Part shown: one piece after another, positions 10,461 to 22,219 of the stretch | Layout of the letters: the number at the start of each line of letters is the position of its first letter | How positions within the stretch are numbered: position 1 is the first letter of the stretch | NCBI GenBank assembly: GCA_911728435.2 | Contig: OU452209.1 | Location: 10,274,869-10,338,868, forward strand | Origin: Apoderus coryli | Lineage: Eukaryota; Arthropoda; Insecta; Coleoptera; Attelabidae | Length of the DNA: 64,000 nucleotides | Reading direction: 5' to 3' | Translations under genes and position numbers: made by a program | Notes under the pieces: model-generated | Seen by the model: the letters and a program-made list of their open reading frames with translations, nothing else | The model's database searches: none | What the model was told of the DNA's origin: nothing

Positions 10461-10613
10461 GTAGATAATATATCTGACAATTTCATTGTAATGTTCCTAT
10501 ATGTTATGTAAATTAAATGATTGTTATAGAAATCCGTAATGTATATAGAAATGCCGCTAATAACCAAAATGGTTGATGCGGTTAATGAAATAAAAAAAAA
10601 AGAATAAATTTCC
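9038..10613 (+). mobile_element. LINE-B: I-like LINE with RNase H, 5'-truncated
   Basis: Insertion flanked by the 12-bp target-site duplication GAATAAATTTCC (9026-9037 and 10602-10613). The orthologous position in copy 2 (about 35425-35437) is uninterrupted by it, which confirms the boundaries. It starts inside the RT C-terminus, so it is 5'-truncated; the 3' end has an AATGAAATAAAA signal and an A-tract at 10590-10601. Confidence 0.92.
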
Positions 10614-10847
10614 ATAGAACAATTCAACTTTTTGTTTATCAGATCTTGATATCATATGTAATTGGTTTCATGAAAAACAAAATATATTTTCACCGGAAAT
10701 ACGTGTTTTTTGGAGACGTGAATGAGCCGTTTTTAAAAAATATCTGTCAATATGTCTCTCAGCTTTTATGCATGATTACTAGCAAATGGCTCAACAAATT
10801 TGAACCAAACCATCGCCACGGAAATACTTCGTTTAAATATTGCGACA
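10614..10847. other. duplicated backbone segment
   Basis: Non-coding; aligns closely with 35438-35668 (shared CAACTTTTTGTTTATCAGAT and ATTTTCACCGGAAATACGTG). Alignment stops at 10847, where copy 1 has about 7.2 kb that copy 2 lacks. Confidence 0.75.
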
Positions 10848-11388
10848 AATAAGCCTCCACATGTTCATAATGGGGCAGGTTTCAACATGTCGTAAAGAAG
10901 ATTATTGTTTGATATTTATGATTTATATTTTTGGTTTTCATCACTTACTCGCTTGGCTTGTAGAGCTACTTGAGAATCGCCCACGTACATCACGCTGATA
11001 CAAAGAGGATCTTAGTAGTTCTCCCTCGTAAACGGGTGAGTTTTGGGGTCAGAGAAACTGGCGGAGCATTTGGACACATGTGCTCCATCTCAAGGGAGAC
11101 TTCATGCTCCTAGCTCCCAAGTCTGCAACCACTCTTTTAAACTTTACTATAGAGAAGCCTAAATCAAAATTCATCCTCAACATCCTGTTGCACCAAAATT
11201 ATAACTTTGCATTTTTCCACTCTTCGAATATCAACCAATAAAATTCTCTCTTTTGTATTCGACCCATTTCTGGCGCCGCGTACCTACCGTTTTTGTGGAA
11301 AAATGTCGATATGCAAATTTTGTATAATCTAATACAAGACCGATATTGGAGTGATGAACAAATCAATTTAATATGTTTCAAACATCAA

Positions 11389-11430
11389 ACCAAACATGTT
11401 TCGGGACTCGCTGTTCCCATCATCAGTGGT
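11389..11430 (-). ncRNA. hammerhead ribozyme-like motif 1
   Basis: On the minus strand: ACCA, core CTGATGA, stem II GGGA/TCCC around ACAGCGAG, core GAA, palindromic stem III ACATGT, cleavage-position T, then TGGT closing a 4-bp stem I with ACCA. This order is that of a type I hammerhead. One extra T lies between the core and stem II. Stem III is too short for a loop, so cleavage may need dimers. Reverse-complement partner of 11613-11654. Confidence 0.7.
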
Positions 11431-11612
11431 ACATTAAATTATTCAAAATTGAAATTCATCTCGAGACGGTTAACTGAATTACGTGTTACAGATACATTTG
11501 TGAAAACAGGAATTTTTTATATATTTTTTTATACATTAAAATAATTTGTGGTACATCACTCAATTTACTTAGTTATTCAGAATAGAAAACGGTACAAGTG
11601 CCGAACAGATGT

Positions 11613-11654
11613 ACCACTGATGATGGGAACAGCGAGTCCCGAAACATGTTTGGT
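11613..11654 (+). ncRNA. hammerhead ribozyme-like motif 2
   Basis: Same 42-nt sequence as motif 1 on the opposite strand: ACCA / CTGATGA / stem II GGGA-TCCC / GAA / ACATGT / T / TGGT. Predicted cleavage follows the NUH base at 11650. An ATGT just 5' (11609-11612) could extend stem I with ACAT at 11660-11663 across a bulge. Confidence 0.72.
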
Positions 11655-13022
11655 TTGAAACATATTAAATTGATTTGTTTGTGGAGTTGACGAAATTTTT
11701 ATTTAAATCATCTGATTTGCTCCTCGATATTATGGACTGCTTTAGAAGAATTTAATACTCTAGTTTGCTAAATCTGTTTAGGTAACAATTACCTGAGAAG
11801 AGCTGTTTAAACACAGGGCGTCACTCGTTTCGTTTATGGGAAGAATAACTAAGATATTTTTTCTGGGGCGATTCTTGAAATATCTCTGCAAAGCAAGTGA
11901 GTTAAAATTAAAACTAAATACAATTTCTAAATAATATTTTTTTTTCTTTTTTCATTCAGTTCAAAGTGTAATTAAAGAATAATTAAACAAAAAATATAAT
12001 TTTCACAATTATTTTTTTTATCGTGACAATATATTATTTTGTTTTTAAAATTTCGTCGTCTCGGAATGTACCGGGTGTACAGATAAGAAATGACGCCGGC
12101 TCTATTTCGAAAATTAATCATGTTACGGGTTTAGGATTTATCTTATTTTAGTAAAAGCGGATAAGAGAAATTGCTGGAAAATTGTTTTAGTTTCCTAAAA
12201 TGTCCGCTAGAGGGCGTAAATTTAACTCTAAATTGAAAAACAGTGTTTACTTAAAAATATACTTATATTACGTAAGTGTTAAACTTAATGAGAAAGATCT
12301 AAGTATAATTCTAAAACTTTTTTATGTAAACCTTTTTTCCCTATCTTCTTAAATAAATGGTGGAGGAGCCGGAGAATGCCGGTTTGTATAAAGTTATCTA
12401 ACTTTCTTATGGATAGTCCGATTTTAATAAAGTTAGGCTTAGTACAAAGGTCATTTTTGGGAGTATCAAAAAAGTATTGCTACTTTTATTTATTTTTTAT
12501 ATATGGCCGCTAGATGGAGATAAATAACAATGTTTCCGAATTTGTCAAATTTCTTAGAAAAATCAAATGGAATGGTACTATTAGTCTGCACTAGATAGAA
12601 ATAGCATATAACTATCAGTCTTCACTAGATAGAAAGAGCATATAAAAATAAAGAAAACAGTGAAAACCGGAAGTCTCTATCTTTTTCTTGTTCATCTCAA
12701 TGAATGAATATATTTGTGCCTAATTTTAACATTCAACAATTTTTTATATAATTAATAGTAGGCTGTGATGAAGAAATACTCTTGTTATTATGGCAATGGC
12801 AATGAAGTTAATGTCAGTGTCACATATAATTAATATATTGGCCAGATTATCTGTGGATTTATTTCTTTTCTGTTACATTTGATTTTTTTAATTAAAAATG
12901 CTTATTCAGTACGAATCGAGCGTTGGAATAGCGAAGACGTGCCTATTCTGATAAAGTTTTTTTTTGTGCTATCTGTTTGCGATTAAAGACATTAATATTC
13001 GAAATTTAATTGCGAATTGAAT

Positions 13023-14292
13023 ATGGATACTAATGAGGGCGGTCCCCCTGGACCGCCCCAGGTAAGTACTGTACAACACGATTTTAACAATAGATACTGT
13101 GCATCAAATTCTGGACCCTTTTATGTTTATATAGAACATAACGACAAAAATTTAGGAAGATTGTTTCCCATAAGGGTTGGACACTATCTGCAAGAGATCG
13201 TTTCCTTTAGAAATGATATAACTGATATAAAATCTATTGGTAGAAATAGAGTCAAAGTCATTTTTAAATCTTACAAAATTGCAAACAATCTCATTAATCA
13301 TGAATGTATTACCAAGAGGGATCTGCTGGCATACATACCCACCTAAATTATTCACACACAAGAAGGGTGTTGTTAAGCAAATAGACACATTTTTCACCGA
13401 GGAATTTCTAAAACAAAACATAGAGTCTCCTAATAAAGTTGTAGAAGTTTGACGAATGAAACGTAAAAAAATATTAGAAGATAATAAAATTGAATATATT
13501 GATAGACAAATTATAGTGGTGACTTTTTTGGGGAACAAACTTCCTGAACGTATTAAAATAAACATGTGCCAATTCACTGTTGAACCATATATTTACCCTG
13601 TTGTCCAATGCTTGCAATGTTTGAGATATGGGCATACAAAAATACAGTGCAGAGGTAATCTTAGGTGTCAGAACTGCGGTGAGGAACACTCTCAAAATGA
13701 CAACTTTCCAAATGAAAAATATTGTATATATTGTAAAAAAAGAGAGCATAACAGTTTATTTAGACAATGCGAATTTTACTTGAAACAAAAAAAAATTAAA
13801 ATAGCTATGGCTAATAAAAATATATCTTTTAAAGAAGCTGAAGCATTAGTGAATAATCCATCCTATGCAAAAATTGTAACTAATAATAGATTTGAAATAT
13901 TAAATAACTCAAACAATTTTCCTGAACTACCAACTCCATCCACCTCTACTAATATATTGTCTAAACCTAAGGTACAAAAAATCCGACATTATGTGCCTGA
14001 GAATACACATAAAAAACGTAAAGCCAGCTCCCCCCCTCAGAGTCCAACAGAAAAAAATGTACATAAAAGACCCCCTAATATTGTAATACCCAATCCATAT
14101 CGTGACGATTACATGGCCCATAAATCAAAAATCATTCTTGAATTCACTTCCGTTATAAAAAATTTCATAAAGAATCCAAATCTTGCCAGCGAAGATAGTA
14201 TAGAAAACTGTATATCTAATATTTTATTTGCAACTACAAATACAGATGAGTCAATTGAAATCAGCGATGACGATAGGGGCTCAACGTATTGA
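13023..14292 (+). pseudogene. LINE-D ORF1 (gag-like, CCHC zinc knuckles)
   Basis: ATG at 13023 (MDTNEGGPPGPPQ). The frame shifts near 13336-13346, continues in another frame to a TGA at 13450-13452, then is open to 14292. The C-terminal half has gag knuckles CLQCLRYGHTKIQC, CQNCGEEHSQNDNF and CIYCKKREHNSLFRQC, then a low-complexity proline/serine tail. It is the RNA-binding protein expected upstream of an I-like ORF2, which it overlaps by 47 nt. One frameshift and one stop inactivate it. Confidence 0.85.
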
Positions 14293-17200
14293 TAATAAAA
14301 ATTTAACTATATTACAATGGAATTGTCGTTCAGTATACCTTCGCAAGTCTAATCTTATTGATTTCTTGGCCAGTGAACCTACTGACATTATTGTTTTATC
14401 CGAAACATGGCTAAAACCAGGTAAAAATTTTAATTTAAGGGGTTACTACCTAGTTAACACACCGAGAGATGATGGCTATGGAGGAGTAGCTATACTAATT
14501 AAAAAACACTTAAACTACTCAACAACATCTCTAGGAACACCTGTTAATGGACTAGAATATTGTGCTATTAATTTAATCGAGCATAAGCTCACCATAGTAT
14601 CAATCTACAAGCCACCCAATGTTTCATTATCAGAAAAAGATTATGAGCATTTTTTTAATCAGTTTAACTTAACTAATACCATTTTCTGTGGAGATTTTAA
14701 TTGCCATCATTATCTCTGGGGTTCGAACATCAATAATGCACAAGGAGAGCGGTTAATTAAATCTCTAGATTCTAGCAATTTGGTTGTGATAAATGATGGC
14801 AGTCCTACACGCGTAGGTACGCCGAATGATAGCTCTGTAGTCGATTTAACCATTGTGCCACCAAACATTGTCGACAAATTTCATTGGAGGGTATGTGAAG
14901 ATCCAATGGGGTCAGACCATTTACCTATTGCGATTACTTATAAATCTACATATAAGACCTTTCTTATACAACCTTCCACCAAGTGGAATGATAAAAAAGT
15001 TGAGTGGAGATTCTTTAAACAAACAGCAGAACAACTAGTTAATACTGTAAGTTTTTCCGAAAATAATGCAGATATGTATAGTCTGTTATGTAAATGCATA
15101 TCAGAAAGTGCAGATAACACAATGCCCATAAAAAAATCCTTCAAACCAAATACAATAAGACCTGCTTGGTGGGACAATGAGTGCACTAACATAGTAATAG
15201 AACGAAAAAATGCTTTTATAACATACAAAAGAACATCCAACTTTCAGAATTACCTAGCTTATAAAAATCAAGAAGCAAAGGCAAAATTAATATTTAATAC
15301 AAAAAAAAGACACAAATGGATACAATTTTTGAATAAAATCAATAAAAGCACATCCATTTCTGAAATTTGGAAAACAATAAAATGTATAAAAAATAATAAC
15401 ACTGAACACAAAAAGCCTGTGATTTCTAACGAACTAGCAGAGCTAATGCTAGACGATATGGCTCCTCCCACTGTGCCTATTGCGGATCCGTCTCCAAGTT
15501 ACTCTACCGAATCACAATTTCATAATATAGGTAATTATTTTGATCCAACTGATTTAGATTTAGCTATAATAGTCAATAGAAATACTTCTCCTTGTCTGGA
15601 TAGTTTCACGTATCCAATGATCTTGAATTTGCCTATAAATGCGAAGTCCGTTTTACTTAATATTTATAATAATTGGTGGGTCAAAAATATGCACTTCGAT
15701 TCAATAAAGGAAAGTGTCATTCTCACTTTTTTAAAACCCCAAAAGGACCCTTCTTTGGTCCATTCATATAGACCTATTTCACTCATCTCTTGTCTTTTCA
15801 AGACTTTTGAAAGAATGATAAAGGCGCGACTCGAAGGGTTTCTTGAGTATAATTCTTTTCTGCCTCTTAATCAATTTGGACATTGAAGGGGCCATGGTAC
15901 CAACGATGCTATAGCTAAATTAACAGTAGATATACAAAATGGGTTTTCTGAAAATAAATATGTCTCATGTTTGTTTCTTGATCTTAAAGGGGCGTATGAT
16001 GCTGTGAACTTGGATATATTAAATAACAAATTATTAAATATGGGGATGGATGTGAATGCTGTGACTGGTATAATTTCCCTATTTAAAAATAGGAAAATAT
16101 TTCTGAGAAATCACAAAAATGATTTGATTGGTCCAAGAATAATAAACAATGGTATTCCGCAAGGTTCCGTTTTGGCTCCTGTCCTTTTTAATGTTTATAT
16201 GGCTGGTTTGCATGATTTGTTTGATGATGAAATCAGGGTAATTCAATATGCAGACGATGTTTGCTTATATACTACCCATGATTCATTTGAGCAATGTATT
16301 AAAAACCTAAAATATGCAGTATATTGTATAAGACTTTGGCTGCAGGAGCAGGGTTTCACGATGTCTACCGACAAATCAAAAGTTGTGTTTTTCACAAGAC
16401 ACAGACTAAAAAAATTAAATACAATTACATTAAATGGACTCTGTTTTCCTGTAGTCGATACATATAAATACTTGGGAATCACACTAGACTCTAAACTATT
16501 GTGGACAAGTCATATTAACCATGTAATAAACAAGTGCGAAAAAGGTCTTAACATGCTGAGGTATATTACAAAAATAAAGTGGGGTGCTGACCCAAAATTA
16601 GCCCTCATTTTTTATAAATCATATATTCGCTCTATAATGGATTATGGGAGTATTTTTTATGGCAATGCAAGTAAAACAAATCTAAAAAAAATAGATCGAA
16701 TACAATATTGCGCCATTCGAATAGCTATAGGAGCCATGAAATCGTCTCCAACTCAGGCAATTCTGGCCGAGGCACAGGAGCCTCCTCTGGATCTGCGAAG
16801 ACAATTCTTAGCAGAAAAATTAATCATTAAAATTAATCACTTTAAAGATGCACTATCCAAGTCTATTGCCACCCTTACTAATTCTGTATTTACAATTAAA
16901 TATTGGAAATTTAAAAAAACACCTCTACTGGTTGCAGCTTTTACTGATATCAGTTCATTTGCAAAATATATTAATCGCCAACAAAAATTTCCTTTATTTA
17001 AGGAACAACTACAAATCTTAAACTCCAGGATCTCAGTTGCATACCCTCTATACACGGACAATGCCAAACTAAATAATCATATTTTAAATTCAGAACTGAA
17101 AAAAAATAGTAATATGTCCTTACATATTTATACAGATGGCTCGAAACTTGAGGATCAGGTGGGTTGCGCCTTTTTTGTTCCAGAGCTCCCTTATACACAA

Positions 17201-17917
17201 AAATACCGATTACCAGCGGTAAGCTCTGTATTTACAGCAGAGGCCACAGCTATTAAATCAGCTTTGTTATGGGCAAAAGATAGTGGGCTGTATAATCTGA
17301 CTATTATATCTGACTGTCAATCAGTGCTTAAGTCAATTCAAGCACCAGCCTATAAATATTATAATAATTCCTTAATTATTGATATCAAATCAACTTTATG
17401 CGATATCTGTTCACATGGCAGAGTTAATTTTGTTTGGTCAAGGGGTCATGTTGGAATTGTGTTCAGTGATATAATAAATATAATGAAAAAAAATATTTAT
17501 AAAATCTGGGAAAAACTATGGAGCGATCACTCGAAGTCTTCCAATAATCATTATTTTAAAATCCATCCTCATTTGCCATGCAAAAAAGATATACCACATA
17601 TTTTTGATTTCAACGTCAGTCGGTTTTACTCGTCAACAATTACACGAATTAGACTTAACCATGGCTGTTTTCCAGCACATTTGAATAAAATAGGAATTAG
17701 AGATAGCCCTTGTTGTGATTGTGGGAACTTAGGTGATCTCAATCATATATTTTTTGCTTGCATACATAATAAGGACGCCATACAAAGCTTCATTAAACAA
17801 ATTGTAGATGCAGGTTTTGATTTACCTACAGATATTGTTCGGTTACTTTTAAAAAACAAAAAAACTACTTATGATATTATCATCACGTTCTTGAAGGATA
17901 GTAAAATTAACATTTAA
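14246..17917 (+). pseudogene. LINE-D ORF2: APE endonuclease, RT, RNase H, zinc knuckle
   Basis: ATG at 14246 inside the end of ORF1. APE endonuclease: ILQWNCRSV, LSETWLK, FCGDFNCHH and GSDHLPI. RT: RPISLISCLFKTFERM, a premature TGA at 15884-15886, then LDLKGAYDAVN, GIPQGSVLAPVLFN and YADDVCLY, with the frame continuing unchanged. RNase H: YTDGSK, FTAEATAI, ISDCQSV and WSRGHVGI. The C-terminal knuckle is CCDCGNLGDLNHIFFAC. All domains are in family order. The single nonsense codon just before the RT A-box looks like CGA to TGA. Confidence 0.9.
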
Positions 17918-18031
17918 TAACCGCCTCACCTTCCTCAATAATCTGTGGCTAATAGATTATGTCTGAAGCCAAACATTCTCAAAAAAAAAATGCTTATTAC
18001 CAACGACGAGGCATTTGATTTGTTGGCGGTT

Positions 18032-18362
18032 ATTTCGAGTGCCTCAAAAATGCTTTGACGCATTGCAAAGATCTAGGCGCTTAGATATCCGCAAAGACGA
18101 TCCTATAGGAAAAATGTCATCATGGACTCCAAATTATGGACCCATACTCCAGTTTCAGTCGTACATATGCGCAATAAAGACCCGTAAGTGTATTTACGTC
18201 CGTGAATCCATTACAGTTCTGAACTAGCTACCTCAACTTCATCATGAATGTGATTAACAAACGTAAGCTGTGAATCGAACACAATACCATGGTCCTTAAT
18301 GGTCTCCAAGGAAGATAGCGGAACACCATTGGATCTCATACGAAAATCTATAAAATTATCTA
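18032..18362 (-). pseudogene. decayed LINE RT thumb fragment (copy 1)
   Basis: Minus-strand reading gives RT-like peptides NGVPLSSLETIKDHGIVFDS and LTFVNHIHDEVE, then a YGSL/WVHNLES region resembling the LEYGSIIWSP motif, with stops and shifts. The duplicate is at 35675-35955. Both are old LINE debris predating the duplication. Confidence 0.6.
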
Positions 18363-18759
18363 AATATATAAAAAATAAAATATACCTATAAAATTAACTA
18401 ACACACACAGTGTTTTCAATCTAAATTTGTATTATTAGTATTTTCAACTTATTTTTGATGGCGGCATTAAACAGGCAGAAGATTATTTACATGACTTTTT
18501 TCAAAGTTTTTTTTGTTTTTTCTTTTTTTAATTCTTGGTAATATAAGGGTGACGCATAAAGAATTTTGTTAAATATACTGTATAACGTGAAACTGTTCCA
18601 AAATGGGTCCGCATACGGTTTCTTGACTTATCGGTTTTTTGAAAGTTAAATGATCATTCTGAATAGAATAGCAAAAACATACAAATAGGAAAATATTTTT
18701 CAGTGCAAGATTAGAATTACTTTATAACTAAAAATATTTTCCATTTTCAGTGGTATTCA
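18363..18759. other. non-coding duplicated backbone
   Basis: AT-rich, aligned with 39114-39510 of copy 2 (shared GGTGACGCATAAAG and CCAAAATGGGTCCGCAT). No gene, RNA or element recognised. Confidence 0.6.
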
Positions 18760-19180
18760 ACAAAATAAACTCAAAAGTAATTGAATCTAAACACAGCGAA
18801 ATTTTAGAGCGATCAATAAACAATTTATTATGTTGATGACTATACCATGTTCATATTCCTTACATATATCTTCTAAATGACTTATTTGAAACTTTAAATT
18901 TTGAATATTTCACAAAAATCATCCGTCCAATGGCGATTGGACCCCTTGGAATATACAATTATGGACCCTTCGATGCTCTAGCATTACGATGTCTCAGACA
19001 TGCTAGCACTTTTTATAGCTTTAATTTTGTCTGACTGTGATAAGATCTGTGATAACATCTGTGGTCATTTGCGCCTAGGTCGGTCTAGCGTGCGTGTGAT
19101 ATTGTATGCTGGTTTGGTTGGGTAAGGGACTATGATTGTATATTACTGGAAACTAATTTAAACAAAAATTTCCCTACCTT
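18760..19180 (-). repeat. dispersed repeat family R, copy in reverse orientation
   Basis: Contains ATATATCTTCTAAATGA, GGCGATTGGACCCCTTGGAA and the terminal GACTATGATTGTATATTACT. With the forward copy at 21670-22150 it forms an inverted pair around the Copia relic. The two arms are similar but visibly diverged, so they may be independent copies rather than one transposon's TIRs. Confidence 0.75.
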
Positions 19181-19384
19181 TGATTCCTCCAATAATTACC
19201 ATTTTTGTAATAAACAGTTGGTCTAGTTAATGCTGCCCGGTATAGAAAAAATAGAGTTTATAAGCAGGGTGATTACCAGAACCTACTAAAACACAGAAGA
19301 ACGTTGGTAAACCAAACTACTGGGCACATACATAAATGCATGAGCATGTCTGGACAAGTTGTGGCCATGTATAGTGTAGTATAA

Positions 19385-20760
19385 AAATGTTTACCGGCCA
19401 GAAATTCGACAGGAAGATAGTGATAAACCATTTGAGGAAGAAAATGAAGATATAGAAGAACATGTTTCTGATATTGAAGATCAATAATTCATATTTAAAG
19501 AGCCCATTATGAATAGAGAGTTAAGGTCCAGAGAACGCATAAAGAAGCCTGCAAGCTTTGAAGACTTTGTAATGTTGGCCGCTGCAGACATTTTTCAGTA
19601 TAAAGAACAACTAAATTTTCAAGATGCCATTACCAGTGAAGAAAAAGACCAGTGGATATTAGCTATGGAAAAATAATTAGAATCTCTCAGCAAAAATAAC
19701 ACATGGTTTTGGGAATACTTACCTGAAGGTAAAAGAGCCATTCGCTCCAAATGGGTATACAAAGTAAAATCTATAGAAAAATATAAAGCGAGATTGGTAA
19801 CCAAATGGTATTCTCAAAAGAAATGCATTGATTATGACCAAACTTTCAGTCCTGTTGCAACGTTAGGTACCATAAAAGAGCATTGCTGCAAGTGAAAATT
19901 TGAAGCCAACTAGAAGGTTATGATGATGGAACGAACCGAGTTTCTAAGGTTTAAAACAAGCACCTCGTTGTTGGAACACCAGAATAGTTAACTTTCATAA
20001 AAAGTTAAATTTCGAAACAATTCAAGCTGATCCATGTCTGTTTTTGAAGAGAGATGGAAATAATATCATGATATTAGGACTTTACGTCGATGTATTATTG
20101 CATGTAATAATATATTATTATAATTATTAATAATGTATTATTGCATGTAATAATAAGACCATGAAAGACAGTTTCATTCAAAATTTGAAAAAGGAATTCG
20201 ATATTACGCAGTAAAATCAGCACATTATTTCTTAGGATTACAAATTGAGTATTTTAATAATGGAGATATTCGTATAACTCAAGAAGCTTATGTAAGAAAA
20301 ATACTAGAAAAATTTGGGATGCGTGATTGCCGTCCAGTGTCAACACCAATTAGGTATTAAAGAAAGGATTGAATCAGGGCTGTAGGTGCGTTCATGTACC
20401 TTATGACTGGTACAAGACCGGATATAGCGTATGCTGTTAGTGTAGTTTCCAGAAATTTAGAAAATCCAACTTCTTCAGATATTGCCAAAGTAAAACGTAT
20501 CTTCCGTTACCTGAAGAATTCTCTTGACTATGGATAACTTACAAAGCTGGATACAATAATCTATCCATAGAAGCATATATTGATTCTGATCATGGTGCGG
20601 AGATGTAAGTACAGGTCGATCAACTACTGGAGTAGTATTTACTTCAACAACTTCTGATCCTGTGATAACTGGAATGTTAAGAAAATGCAAGAAGTTTTCA
20701 AAACAATTTCACAGGAAACTCTGGACATGATGCTTCTACCTGAAATTATAAATTCTCCAT
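19385..20760 (+). pseudogene. Copia-type Pol relic (copy 1): RT and RNase H
   Basis: Fragments in order: an acidic linker, then RSRERIKKPASFEDFVM, DAITSEEKDQWILAMEK, the Copia RT signature [46 protein letters not shown] (position of YVDD), YFLGLQIEYF, TQEAYVRKILEKFGM, MYLMTGTRPDIAYAV and the RNase H piece RSTTGVVFTST. Many stops, frameshifts and small deletions; no LTRs found. Closely matched by 40100-41325, so it predates the duplication. Confidence 0.88.
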
Positions 20761-21669
20761 TGCTCGAATGAGGTTCTTCAGATAAAGACTTATATCCATT
20801 AGCCCCATGGGAAAACGAACATTAGAACTTGTTAATTTTGGTGTTTATTGTATGTTTATTTATTTTTTAAATTAAGTTAGTTATCCATTCGTGTTAGAAT
20901 TGATTGATACTGATTAACTTCGAAAGAACTTTTTTTCTTCTAAGAACTGATTTTGGCCAAAAAATTTGTAATTAAATTATTTATTCAAAACCTGTTGAAG
21001 ATGAAGAAAAAGTACTGTAAATTGCACAGTAAATCTAAAAAATGTAATCATATGTAGTGCATTTAAAATTTTCAATAAATAAATAGATATAGACAGACGT
21101 CTGGGATAATCAGCAGTGGCACAAATGTCATAATAGTTTAGAAGTACGTATAGAATAGATCGATCTAGTTAAGTAACCAAATTTTCAAAATAATAATGTT
21201 TCTCGTTTTACATAAACGATTAACTTACCATCGATCATCAAGTACCTATATGAATGAAAGGTGAAAGGTGTCAAAGACTGACAACGTAAAGGACCGACGC
21301 AATATCAGAAATCTTCTTCATCTACGAAGTTTCTCTACATTGACTTTTCTCAAACATGTTAGGTGACAGAATATCTAAATTTGCATTACGTGTCATAGGA
21401 ATATCATTTTAAAAATTAAACAATATAGACGCAATTCTTTGATACCTACCAACCACAGAATGATAAATACACAGATAAATAAAAAAAATATATATGTAGG
21501 TAAGTATATTAAAACCATAGAAAGAAATATTTTTGAAATTGACACAAAAGTAGTTTCAATTCAAAAAGTAAATTTTTTCTCACTTCAACCAATTTGAAGT
21601 TTGGATCTAAAATTTATAAAATTCAGTTTACTTTTTAATTTCTCTGGTATTTGATTAAAAAGTTTTGTT
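20761..21669. other. non-coding backbone downstream of the Copia relic
   Basis: Shared with 41326-42210 and, from about 20940, with a third copy at 60950-61900 (markers TTGAAGATGAAGAAAAAGTA, GACAGACGTCTGGGATAATC and TCATCTACGAAGTTTCT). No coding signal. Confidence 0.65.
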
Positions 21670-22150
21670 TTAATTAGTTTCCAATAATATACAATCATAG
21701 ACCCTTGGCACACTCACCTATAACATTCAATATCGCACACACGCTAGACAGACCTAAGCGCAAATCACAGGAGGCCTGTTATCAAAGACTGATAATACTG
21801 AAGCGTTACGTATCACAGTCATGTCAGTCAAAGCGATGATAAAGCATTAGCATGTGCGAGACCGTAATGCTAGGGCATCGAAGGGTCCACAATTGTATAT
21901 TCCATGGGGTCCAATCGCTATTGGACAAATACTTGAAGTAAAATATTTTGAATTTAATATTTCAAATAAATTGTTTAGAAGATATATGTAAGGGACACCG
22001 TATAGCAATAAACACAATAACTTGTTTATTGGTCGATTGATATTTTTGTTAGTGGGAATCCAATAGTTTTAAATATTGGTTTTTTAAAAAAGTTGAATAT
22101 ATCTAATACATAATTTATCAGTTTTAAGTGAAATCATTACTTATTAACTT
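21670..22150 (+). repeat. dispersed repeat family R, forward copy
   Basis: Opens TTTCCAATAATATACAATCA, contains TCCATGGGGTCCAATCGCTA, AGAAGATATATGTAAGGGAC and ends past GTGGGAATCCAATAGTTTT. Inverted relative to 18760-19180; duplicate at 42210-42640. Confidence 0.78.
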
Positions 22151-22219
22151 ATAAATCAAACGACGTCAGCTTCACAAACTTCTTTACATATATATAAATA
22201 AAGAAACAACAACTTTTTC

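Larger units (their letters stand above)
11357..11679. repeat. inverted repeat carrying a hammerhead motif in each arm
   Basis: Arms 11357-11434 and 11609-11679 are reverse complements. The left arm has a 7-nt extra ATGTTTG-type duplication; otherwise the match looks perfect, including the whole 42-nt hammerhead core. The ~175-bp spacer is AT-rich and non-coding. The flank after the right arm (GTGGAGTTGAC then TTTTTATTT) resembles the end of the hammerhead element at 44636-45257, so both probably belong to one non-autonomous family. Confidence 0.8.
10848..12893. other. unclassified non-coding segment absent from copy 2
   Basis: About 2 kb with no convincing coding potential. The inner part (11357-11679) is an inverted pair of hammerhead motifs. 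The rest is AT-rich, with two near-identical 20-bp pieces around CACTAGATAGAAA at 12590-12640. LINE-D is inserted at 12894-12906. I cannot tell whether this is an insertion in copy 1 or a deletion in copy 2. Confidence 0.5.
12907..17985 (+). mobile_element. LINE-D: nearly full-length I-like LINE
   Basis: About 5.1 kb between 13-bp target-site duplicates AAAAATGCTTATT (12894-12906 and 17986-17998). The 5' end starts CAGTACGAATCGAGCG, a CAGT start like the internal promoters of I/Jockey-type LINEs. It contains a gag-like ORF1 and an ORF2 with endonuclease, RT, RNase H and C-terminal knuckle, and ends with an A-tract (17981-17990). Both ORFs are broken, so this copy is not autonomous. Confidence 0.93.

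Noticed and set aside
18760..22150. Family R pair plus Copia relic as one composite transposon with long TIRs
   Set aside because: The arms are more diverged from each other than from copies elsewhere, and no target duplication was found.
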